From Porphyromonadaceae bacterium (lineage in GTDB: Bacteria; Bacteroidota; Bacteroidia; Bacteroidales; UBA11471), in assembly GCA_021199145.1 (NCBI GenBank), contig JAJQIP010000096.1, forward strand, positions 1 to 6,007: a stretch of 6,007 nucleotides of DNA, written 5' to 3'. The notes beneath the pieces are model-generated. The model saw nothing but the letters and a program-made list of their open reading frames with translations. It had not been told where the DNA came from and did not search any database. Made by a program: the position numbers and the translations under genes. Position 1 is the stretch's first letter; every line of letters starts with the position of its first letter. Positions 1-5,454 of the stretch are shown one piece after another.

Positions 1-1384
1 CTCCCTCCCTCAATGCTGATTCCTTGTTGCAGAGGGTCAACGCTTGCCGGTACATTTCCCGCAAACTTTTTTGGTCGGAGGTGAGCCTTTTATCGTTACA
101 GCGGCCGTTGTTATACCAGTTGCGCAAGGAGGGAACACTCCAATAGTCGAAGATAGAGGTACGTCCGTCCCATCCGCTGAATCCTTCGGCATCCTCTGCC
201 GCTTCCCCTAATTCTTGTCCGAAATAGAGAAGGAACGGATTGCGATTCATCATGGCCGAAACGATAAGGGCCGGATAGGCTTTGAAAGGGTCTCCTGTAC
301 TTTGAAGAGAGGCAATACGCTGTTCGTCGTGGTTTTCAAGGAAATTGACCATATGGGCATTTATCCCTTCCAACGATTGCCAACACGAAGTTATTTGTTG
401 CGTGGCGGCATGCCCTTGAATAATATTGTGCAACAGGTCATAGAGCCCCACTTTGTCGTAGAGGTAGTCGAAATGGCCGTTGTACAGGTAGTTGCGATAT
501 TCGTTGGGGTTGTATATTTCGGCAATAAAGATAAGGTTGGGGAACTGTTTCTTAACTTGGGGAATGGCCCAATTCCAAAATTCTACCGGAACCATTTCAG
601 CCATATCACAACGAAATCCGTCAATGCCTTTTCCTCCCCAGAAGAGCAGGATATCACGCATTTTCCCCCACGTGTCAGGTATGGGTTGGAAACTCTTTCT
701 CAAGCAGTTGAGGTAGTCGACTCCGTAGTTCAATTTTACCGTTTCATACCAATCGTTTTGGCCTGGAGCAGGTGAGAAACAGTCGTTTCCTGTCGCCTTG
801 GCCGGAAATTCCCTGTAACGGGTATCCCCTTCTCCGAGAGGGAGATGGGGGGCAAATTCTTGCCCGGGTATATAGTAAAAATTGTTTTGCGGAAGGAATG
901 TCTGCGTGGGGTCGTCGTTGGAGCCCAAATCGATTACGCCATCGGGCTTGACATCTGAGTGATATTGCCTTGCCACATGGTTGGGGACAAAGTCAATCAA
1001 GGCCTTTAATCTATTCTGGTGCGTGCGTTCAATGAGAGATTCAAATTCGGACATGCGGTCGGGCACTTGCACGGCCAAGTCAGGGTCTATATCGTAATAA
1101 TCCTTTATCGCATAAGGCGAACCCGCTTTACCTTTTATAATATGGGGGTTGTCAACTTCGATACCATACTGGGAATAGTCGGTCTGTGTGGCGTGTTCAA
1201 TGACTCCGGTATACCATATATGAGTACACCCTAAACGGGCTATTTCCCGTAATGCTTTCGAGGTAATGTCCCTTAATTTGCCAACGCCGTTTTCTTCCAG
1301 AGAACCGTTGGGAACACAATTTTCCGTTGTATTTCCAAAGAGGCGGGGAAGGAGTTGGTAAATGATGATTTTTTCGTGTCTCAT
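1..1384 (-). CDS. GH13 alpha-amylase family glycoside hydrolase (partial, C-terminus off-window)
   Basis: The minus-strand frame from the ATG at 1384 stays open to the window edge, giving 461 residues without a stop; the C-terminal part is missing. It reads as a GH13 enzyme hydrolysing alpha-glucosidic bonds in starch- or glycogen-like glucans. The four conserved GH13 blocks appear in order: region I IDFVPNH (about 130-136), region II GIDGFRCD with predicted nucleophile Asp260, region III FIAEIY with predicted acid/base Glu289, and region IV FLENHD with transition-state-stabilising Asp353. The N-terminus starts directly with the first barrel strand (IIIYQLLPRLFGN) and has no signal peptide or lipobox, so the enzyme is predicted cytoplasmic, unlike SusG-type surface amylases. 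It is divergent from the esterase at 1505. No frameshift was seen. The exact substrate (maltodextrin, glycogen, trehalose-like) cannot be told from the motifs; the family call is secure. Confidence 0.93.
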   Translation of the reverse strand, partial: MRHEKIIIYQLLPRLFGNTTENCVPNGSLEENGVGKLRDITSKALREIARLGCTHIWYTGVIEHATQTDYSQYGIEVDNPHIIKGKAGSPYAIKDYYDIDPDLAVQVPDRMSEFESLIERTHQNRLKALIDFVPNHVARQYHSDVKPDGVIDLGSNDDPTQTFLPQNNFYYIPGQEFAPHLPLGEGDTRYREFPAKATGNDCFSPAPGQNDWYETVKLNYGVDYLNCLRKSFQPIPDTWGKMRDILLFWGGKGIDGFRCDMAEMVPVEFWNWAIPQVKKQFPNLIFIAEIYNPNEYRNYLYNGHFDYLYDKVGLYDLLHNIIQGHAATQQITSCWQSLEGINAHMVNFLENHDEQRIASLQSTGDPFKAYPALIVSAMMNRNPFLLYFGQELGEAAEDAEGFSGWDGRTSIFDYWSVPSLRNWYNNGRCNDKRLTSDQKSLREMYRQALTLCNKESALREG

Positions 1385-1397
1385 ACAAAGAGGACCT

Positions 1398-1405
1398 CAA
1401 TTATA
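1398..1405 (-). promoter_or_regulatory. Weak candidate -7 element for the amylase gene
   Basis: On the minus strand this reads TATAATTG, a 7-of-8 match to the Bacteroidetes -7 consensus TAnnTTTG. ATTG lies 21 bp upstream (1427-1430) as a possible -33 half. It would leave only a very short leader before the ATG at 1384. No better match was found on this strand in the gap, so this is a tentative assignment. Confidence 0.25.
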
Positions 1406-1439
1406 TAAACGACATATTAAAAAGGGCAATCTATTCCAT

Positions 1440-1459
1440 TACAATTTTAAAAAATTGTA
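1440..1459. promoter_or_regulatory. Palindrome, possible operator
   Basis: A perfect inverted repeat with 9-bp arms (TACAATTTT and AAAATTGTA) around a 2-bp AA centre lies in the divergent amylase/esterase intergenic region. Its right end overlaps the first two bases of the esterase -7 element, so a dimeric protein bound here would sit in the promoter spacer and could block initiation. No T-run or GC-rich stem follows, so it is not a terminator. The DNA is very AT-rich and the palindrome could be chance. Confidence 0.4.
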
Positions 1460-1465
1460 TTTTTG
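1458..1465 (+). promoter_or_regulatory. Bacteroidetes -7 promoter element for the esterase gene
   Basis: TATTTTTG is an exact match to the Bacteroidetes primary sigma factor -7 consensus TAnnTTTG. No good TTTG -33 element lies 19-21 bp upstream (TTCC at 1434-1437 is the nearest). Transcription would start near 1472, leaving a leader of roughly 30 nt before the ATG at 1505. This helps reject the in-frame TTG at 1475 as the start codon. Confidence 0.6.
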
Positions 1466-1504
1466 CCTCTATAGTTGTGCAAAAATAAAAATTTTTTTCT
1501 TTCT

Positions 1505-2410
1505 ATGGAATCCTTTCAAATGCTAAAAAGAGGAATGTATAGCGGCCTCGTCGCTTTGACTTTGGGCATAACCCCTTTGTTGGCACAAGAGCCTTTTACG
1601 GTTCCTGTCTGGCCTAACGGGGCTGTGGAAGATAATGGTCTGACGGTGGCGGAGGAAACTACCGATGACGGATCTGTATTGAATGCCCGTACGGCAGAAC
1701 TTTTCGTTTATTTGCCGACAGCGGGAGAGATACCTACTGGAGCTGTCGTAATTTGTCCCGGTGGGGGATACGCCCGGCAATCGATGCGGCATGAGGGTGT
1801 AAATTTTGCCCAAATGCTTGCCGAGCATGGTATTGCAGGCATTATCTTGAAATATCGCCTTCCGAATGGTCATCCTGCCATACCGTTGTCGGATGCCCAA
1901 GAGGCGGTGCGGATTGTGCGGGCCCATTCGGATGAATGGGGCATTGACCCGGGAAAAGTGGGTATTGCCGGTTTTTCGGCCGGAGGACATTTGGCTTCGA
2001 CTCTCGGTACTCACTGTGACTCAACTAGTCGTCCTGATTTTATGCTCCTTTTCTATCCCGTCGTGACCATGGGAGAATATACTCATAAGGGGTCGCGTGA
2101 CAACTTGTTGGGAGAATTGAAAGCGGACGAAGAGTGGATTGCCTATTATTCCAATGAATTGCATGTGTCGGTTGACACACCACCTGCCCTTTTTCTATTG
2201 AGCGATGATGACGGGGCCGTACCACCGGTCAACAGCCTCCAGATGTACTTGAATATGAAAGAAGCGGGAGTCCCTGCCGCCCTTTATGTTTTCCCGACTG
2301 GGGGGCACGGTTGGGGATGCCGTCCTACTTTCCCCTATTATGATATGTGGACTACGCTCTTATGGCGATGGTTGCAAGAACGGGGGATTTTGGTTGGAAA
2401 TTCAAACTAA
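1505..2410 (+). CDS. Exported alpha/beta-hydrolase esterase (acetyl-xylan-esterase-like)
   Basis: This 301-residue protein belongs to the alpha/beta-hydrolase esterase/lipase group (COG0657-type), whose Bacteroidetes members often deacetylate hemicellulose or remove other esters. Residues 1-28 form a signal peptide: Lys-Arg near the start, a hydrophobic stretch and a likely cut after PLLA, before QEP, so it acts in the periplasm or beyond. The oxyanion-hole segment is CPGGGY (84-89). The nucleophile elbow is GFSAG with Ser158, followed by GHLAS. The acid is probably Asp236 in the DDDGAVP segment, and His268 lies in GGHGWG. An in-frame TTG at 1475 would add ten residues but sits almost on the predicted transcription start. 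ATG 1505 is preferred; ATG 1520 or 1535 would also keep the hydrophobic core. The substrate is not determined: acetyl xylan esterase, feruloyl esterase and a general carboxylesterase all remain possible. Confidence 0.88.
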   Translation: MESFQMLKRGMYSGLVALTLGITPLLAQEPFTVPVWPNGAVEDNGLTVAEETTDDGSVLNARTAELFVYLPTAGEIPTGAVVICPGGGYARQSMRHEGVNFAQMLAEHGIAGIILKYRLPNGHPAIPLSDAQEAVRIVRAHSDEWGIDPGKVGIAGFSAGGHLASTLGTHCDSTSRPDFMLLFYPVVTMGEYTHKGSRDNLLGELKADEEWIAYYSNELHVSVDTPPALFLLSDDDGAVPPVNSLQMYLNMKEAGVPAALYVFPTGGHGWGCRPTFPYYDMWTTLLWRWLQERGILVGNSN

Positions 2411-2467
2411 AAAGAAATTCGAATTAAAAAAAGTGTCATTTAGTATATCTATATGTAAAAATAGCTC

Positions 2468-2475
2468 TATCTTTG
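2468..2475 (+). promoter_or_regulatory. Bacteroidetes -7 promoter element for the lipoprotein gene
   Basis: TATCTTTG matches TAnnTTTG exactly and predicts a leader of about 20 nt before the ATG at 2503. No convincing -33 TTTG was found at the usual 19-21 bp spacing. Its presence suggests the lipoprotein gene is transcribed on its own, although no clear terminator separates it from the esterase gene, so read-through is possible. Confidence 0.6.
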
Positions 2476-2502
2476 TAGAGGTCTAATTCAAATTTATATA
2501 TT

Positions 2503-3030
2503 ATGAAAAAGAAATTGGTTCTAGCGGTTTCCGTCCTTCTGAGCGGTAGTCTTATGTTCTCTTCATGTATCGGCTCTTTTGGTCTGACCAACAAGATTTT
2601 TGAGTGGAATAACGAGGTCGGTGGAAAATGGGTGAACGAAGTGGTATTCTTTGCATTCCTCATTCTTCCTGTTTATGAAATTTCTCTCATTGCAGATGGT
2701 CTTGTTATCAACTCTATCGAATTCTGGTCGGGTTCGAATCCTTTAGCTGACAATGTACAACACATTAAAGGTGAGAATGGGAACTATACGGTAGCTTCGA
2801 ACGAAAACGGATATGTCATCACGGATGAGGCTACACAAGAAAAAGTTGAGCTTGTCTATAATAGCGAAGAGGATTCGTGGTCGGTTGATGGCATTACGTT
2901 CTTGACGTTTGTTGACGACGAACACGTAAGTGTCTATGCTGGAGAAGGTCAAATGGTAACCATCGAAAAATCTGAAGCCGGTTTGATGGCCTATAAAGCT
3001 ATGGCAGGCGCCTATATGGCTTGCAAGTAA
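2503..3030 (+). CDS. DUF3332-type lipoprotein of unknown function
   Basis: This 175-residue protein begins with MKKK, a hydrophobic stretch and a lipobox-like site ending in Cys22 (MFSSC), so it should be processed by signal peptidase II and lipid-anchored. Phe at -3 of the lipobox is less usual than Leu, though SSC just before the cysteine is common in this phylum. No acidic run follows Cys22, so the Bacteroidetes surface-export signal is absent and periplasmic orientation is inferred. Residues about 47-69 form a second hydrophobic stretch (VVFFAFLILPVYEI onward), followed by INSIEFWSGSNP. This combination is characteristic of DUF3332 proteins as I recall them. The C-terminal half (about 90-155) is polar, acidic and probably beta-rich. 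The function is unknown. The gene sits 92 bp after the esterase, has its own -7 element, and ends at a strong terminator. Confidence 0.85.
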   Translation: MKKKLVLAVSVLLSGSLMFSSCIGSFGLTNKIFEWNNEVGGKWVNEVVFFAFLILPVYEISLIADGLVINSIEFWSGSNPLADNVQHIKGENGNYTVASNENGYVITDEATQEKVELVYNSEEDSWSVDGITFLTFVDDEHVSVYAGEGQMVTIEKSEAGLMAYKAMAGAYMACK

Positions 3031-3051
3031 CCCGTCTTTTTCAGACAAAAT

Positions 3052-3083
3052 AAAAAAGCACCGCTATGAGGCGGTGCTTTTTT
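3052..3083. terminator. Bidirectional intrinsic terminator
   Basis: Arms AAAAAAGCACCGC and GCGGTGCTTTTTT pair perfectly around a 6-nt loop (TATGAG). The GC-rich 7-bp core is flanked by six A on one side and six T on the other, so either strand gives a hairpin followed by a U-run. It lies 21 bp after the lipoprotein stop and about 29 bp after the asnA stop on the opposite strand, and therefore probably ends both convergent transcripts. Confidence 0.93.
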
Positions 3084-3112
3084 ATTTCAAATGTATTCTG
3101 CCGAGCCGAATT

Positions 3113-4147
3113 TTAAAGTAAGATAATGTTGTGGCGGGCGCATTCCGCAATTTGCTCTTCCGGCCAAATGCTGGCTTGAACTTCTCCAATGTGAGCCTTT
3201 TGTAACAGATACATGCAAAGGCGTGATTGCCCGATACCGCCTCCTATGGACAACGGCAAATCTCCTCGCAGAAGAGCCTTGTGAAACTCAAAATTCATCC
3301 GTTGGGTACAACCGCATATTTCGAGTTGCTTACGCAATACGGTTTCATTGACACGAATTCCCATGGAAGAGATTTCGAATGGACATTCCAAAATATTGTT
3401 CCATAAAATGATATCACCGTTCAGACCAAAATAGCCATCTTCGTTTTGCGTTGTCCAGTCATCATAGTCAGGTGCGCGGCCATCGTGTGGTTCCCCGTCG
3501 GAGAGCTTTCCTCCGATGCCAATGATGAAAATAGCCCCATATTTGCGGGCCGCTTCGTATTCGCGGGCTTTTGGAGAGAGACCCGGGTACCTTTGCAATA
3601 ACTCTTCCGAGTGTATAAATGTAATGTCGTCGGGGAGCGTGGGCGTAATGTGAGGATATATTTCATAAAGGCCCATTTCCGTATCTTTCAGAGCCTTGTA
3701 AATTTTGCGGACGGTCTCCTTCAGATAGGTAAGCGTGCGGTCGCCCTCGGTAATCGTCTTTTCCCAATCCCACTGATCTACATAGAGGGAATGCAGGTTG
3801 TCGAGGTCTTCATCGGAACGAATCGCATTCATATCCGTATATAAGCCATAGCCCGGTGCAATGTGGTAAGCGCCCAGTTTGAGCCTTTTCCATTTGGCCA
3901 GGGAATGTACGACTTCGGCAGAGCGGTCATCCATGCATTTTATCGAAAATTTCACAGCTCTTTCCACTCCATTGAGGTCGTCATTGATACCCGTCCCCGA
4001 TAGCACGAACAGTGGGGCGGTGACACGTCGTAGGTTCAGATTTTTGGCCAATGCCTGTTGAAAACTCTCCTTTAACCTTTTTATAGCCTGCTCGGTGGTT
4101 TCTGGCAATAATTTGGGCGTATAGTGCTTCGGAATAATCAGTGCCAT
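3113..4147 (-). CDS. asnA: Aspartate--ammonia ligase (asparagine synthetase A)
   Basis: AsnA makes asparagine from aspartate, ammonia and ATP through an aspartyl-AMP intermediate, in the cytoplasm. It has a class II aminoacyl-tRNA-synthetase-like fold. The 344 residues compare with about 330 in E. coli. Conserved blocks run the whole length: EVVHSLAKWKR (78-88), GLYTDMNAIR (101-110), LYVDQWDWEK (121-130), GIGGKLSDG (210-218), RAPDYDDW (224-231), GLNGDI (241-246), SSMGIRV (260-266) and GGGIGQSRL (302-310). The gene is complete with no frameshift. It uses free ammonia, unlike the glutamine-dependent AsnB. It is convergent with the lipoprotein gene across a shared terminator and divergent from metA. 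Its leader, if the -7 element at 4228-4235 is right, is about 70 nt and contains short repeats. No gene for an AsnC-type regulator is adjacent. Confidence 0.97.
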   Translation of the reverse strand: MALIIPKHYTPKLLPETTEQAIKRLKESFQQALAKNLNLRRVTAPLFVLSGTGINDDLNGVERAVKFSIKCMDDRSAEVVHSLAKWKRLKLGAYHIAPGYGLYTDMNAIRSDEDLDNLHSLYVDQWDWEKTITEGDRTLTYLKETVRKIYKALKDTEMGLYEIYPHITPTLPDDITFIHSEELLQRYPGLSPKAREYEAARKYGAIFIIGIGGKLSDGEPHDGRAPDYDDWTTQNEDGYFGLNGDIILWNNILECPFEISSMGIRVNETVLRKQLEICGCTQRMNFEFHKALLRGDLPLSIGGGIGQSRLCMYLLQKAHIGEVQASIWPEEQIAECARHNIILL

Positions 4148-4196
4148 ATCGGTTTATATTCTTGTTTTATAAATTTTTGTCTTACTTGGAACGAGG

Positions 4197-4222
4197 AAAA
4201 GTGTAAAGCTATGTAAACTTTT
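4197..4222. repeat. Short inverted and direct repeats in the asnA leader
   Basis: AAAAGT at 4197-4202 and ACTTTT at 4217-4222 form 6-bp inverted arms around a 14-bp centre. Within the stretch, TGTAAA occurs at 4202-4207 and again at 4212-4217, ten base pairs apart and thus on the same DNA face. It lies just downstream of the asnA -7 element, at or beside the expected transcription start. It could be an operator or a weak leader hairpin. It is short and AT-rich, so chance is possible. Confidence 0.3.
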
Positions 4223-4227
4223 CGCTA

Positions 4228-4235
4228 CAAATATA
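4228..4235 (-). promoter_or_regulatory. Bacteroidetes -7 promoter element for asnA
   Basis: On the minus strand this reads TATATTTG, an exact TAnnTTTG match. No good TTTG is found 19-21 bp further upstream. A second, 7-of-8 candidate (TAGCTTTA, 4204-4211) lies closer to the gene. The upstream site predicts a leader of about 70 nt, the longest of the leaders that can be predicted in this window. Confidence 0.55.
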
Positions 4236-4332
4236 GTTATTTTGTATGTGATTATCCTATTTTTTCAACATATTTACTACAATATAATTAAAAAAGTAGC
4301 ATTTTTCTATTTTGCTCAATCCTTCTGGCTGA

Positions 4333-4364
4333 TTTCTTTTTTTCTGTTTTTTCTTCTATTTTTG
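4333..4364 (+). promoter_or_regulatory. Bacteroidetes promoter (-33 and -7) for metA
   Basis: TTTC at 4333-4336 (3 of 4 to TTTG) and TATTTTTG at 4357-4364 (exact TAnnTTTG) are separated by 20 bp, the usual Bacteroidetes spacing. Transcription would start near 4371, about a dozen bases before the metA ATG. That leader is too short to hold a SAM riboswitch or other leader RNA, so any methionine control would have to act at the DNA level or on the enzyme. Confidence 0.65.
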
Positions 4365-4383
4365 CATCCCTAAAAGCCATATT

Positions 4384-5307
4384 ATGCCATTAAATATTCC
4401 ATCGGAGCTTCCTGCTGTCGAACTATTGAAGGCTGAAAACATATTTGTGATGGAGTCGCAACGGGCTTTATCACAAGATATACGTCCTTTGCGTATTATT
4501 ATCCTCAACCTCATGCCGTTGAAGATTACCACAGAAACCGACCTTATACGCCTTTTGTCGAATACCCCTTTGCAGATAGAGATTGATTTTTTGAAAATAT
4601 CCGGTCATGTGTCCAAAAATACCCCTGTCGAGCACATGATGACATTCTATAAAGATTTCTCGGAAGTTCGAGACCGGCGTTATGACGGCATGATTATAAC
4701 CGGTGCACCTGTGGAGCATCTTGCTTTTGAAGATGTCTCTTATTGGGAGGAGATATGCCAGATATTTGATTGGACGCAGACACATGTGAGTTCAACCGTT
4801 TACATCTGTTGGGCGGCACAGGCGGGGTTGTACCATCATTATGGCATTCCCAAATATCCGTTAGAAAAGAAGCTTTTCGGTGTGTATCGGCATATTGTTT
4901 CGTCTGCCGGAAAAATGTCACCGCTCTTCCGGGGATTTGATGATGAATTTTATATTCCTCACAGTCGGTATACCACTATTCATGAGGAAGATGTGATCTG
5001 TCATCCGGAACTGACTATCATGGCTGAAAGCGAATTTGCCGGTCCAGCGGTTATTATCGCTCGCCATGGCAGAGAGATTTTCCTGACAGGACATTCGGAG
5101 TATGCCCCTGATACACTTGCCAATGAATATCACCGTGATGTGAACAAGGGATTGCCTATCGAAATACCTCGAAATTATTTTCGGAACGATAATCCGGCTT
5201 CTTCCCCGTTAGTGCGCTGGAGGGCACACGCCAATTTGCTATTTTCTAATTGGCTCAATTATTATGTTTATCAGGAAACGCCGTACGATATCGAAAAAAT
5301 CCGGTAA
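4384..5307 (+). CDS. metA: Homoserine O-acyltransferase MetA (predicted acetyl-CoA-specific)
   Basis: This 307-residue protein is a full-length MetA-family homoserine O-acyltransferase, which activates the homoserine hydroxyl for methionine synthesis in the cytoplasm. The fold is class-I glutamine-amidotransferase-like. The nucleophile is Cys142 in YICWAAQAG, and the His/Glu pair is His237 and Glu239 in LTGHSEY. Other family blocks are LNLMPLKITTETDLIRLLSNTP (42-62, shown here only as a landmark region), ITGAPVE (105-111) and YHRDVNKG (249-256). Residue 111 is Glu. In the MetA family, work on the Bacillus cereus and E. coli enzymes linked Glu111 to acetyl-CoA and Gly111 to succinyl-CoA. The common label homoserine O-succinyltransferase is therefore probably wrong for this protein. 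The gene has its own promoter and is divergent from asnA. The family call is very secure; the donor is inferred from one residue. Confidence 0.96.
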   Translation: MPLNIPSELPAVELLKAENIFVMESQRALSQDIRPLRIIILNLMPLKITTETDLIRLLSNTPLQIEIDFLKISGHVSKNTPVEHMMTFYKDFSEVRDRRYDGMIITGAPVEHLAFEDVSYWEEICQIFDWTQTHVSSTVYICWAAQAGLYHHYGIPKYPLEKKLFGVYRHIVSSAGKMSPLFRGFDDEFYIPHSRYTTIHEEDVICHPELTIMAESEFAGPAVIIARHGREIFLTGHSEYAPDTLANEYHRDVNKGLPIEIPRNYFRNDNPASSPLVRWRAHANLLFSNWLNYYVYQETPYDIEKIR

Positions 5308-5319
5308 AATATTTGTTGT

Positions 5320-5349
5320 GTCTGGCAAGGTGAAGAGGAGATGTCAGAC
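5320..5349 (+). other. Possible hairpin downstream of metA
   Basis: GTCTGGCA (5320-5327) can pair with TGTCAGAC (5342-5349), with one G-U wobble, around a 14-nt purine-rich loop; a further U-G pair extends it. It starts 12 bp after the metA stop, where a terminator would be expected, but no U-run follows (GATAATTTCATGG). It is at best a weak or factor-dependent terminator or a 3'-end-stabilising hairpin. The rest of the 147-bp gap to purH holds only the purH promoter. Confidence 0.35.
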
Positions 5350-5393
5350 GATAATTTCATGGCCCGAAAAAATAAAAATTAATTCCTGATAGT

Positions 5394-5425
5394 ATTGGAA
5401 ATTTTAGGGCGGAAAGTTACTTTTG
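5394..5425 (+). promoter_or_regulatory. Bacteroidetes promoter (-33 and -7) for purH
   Basis: ATTG at 5394-5397 (3 of 4 to TTTG) and TACTTTTG at 5418-5425 (exact TAnnTTTG) are 20 bp apart. The predicted start near 5432 leaves about 23 nt before the purH ATG. No leader long enough for a purine riboswitch is present, and no clear PurR-like operator was seen. Confidence 0.65.
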
Positions 5426-5454
5426 TAAGCTTAAAAACAGAAAAATCAGATAAT

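Noticed and set aside
215..775. 186-codon plus-strand open frame opposite the amylase gene
   Set aside because: It is antisense to conserved GH13 regions II to IV and its translation has no family-like features; the codon structure belongs to the minus strand.
1385..1504. Possible small RNA or leader peptide gene in the amylase/esterase gap
   Set aside because: The gap is AT-rich and holds promoter-like elements and a palindrome, but no terminator or coding frame of note.
1523..2014. 163-codon minus-strand open frame opposite the esterase gene
   Set aside because: It overlaps the esterase signal peptide and catalytic serine region on the other strand, has no recognisable motif, and is explained as an antisense shadow.
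2416..2425. AATTCGAATT palindrome just after the esterase stop
   Set aside because: Ten AT-rich bases with no loop and no following U-run; too short to be a terminator and likely chance.
3034..3046. Small GTCT/AGAC hairpin before the terminator
   Set aside because: Only a 4-bp stem; the adjacent 13-bp hairpin explains termination.
4365..4383. Possible SAM riboswitch upstream of metA
   Set aside because: The predicted leader is about a dozen bases long, too short for any SAM aptamer.
4471..4785. 104-codon minus-strand open frame inside metA
   Set aside because: It lies fully within the conserved metA coding sequence on the opposite strand and looks like a shadow.
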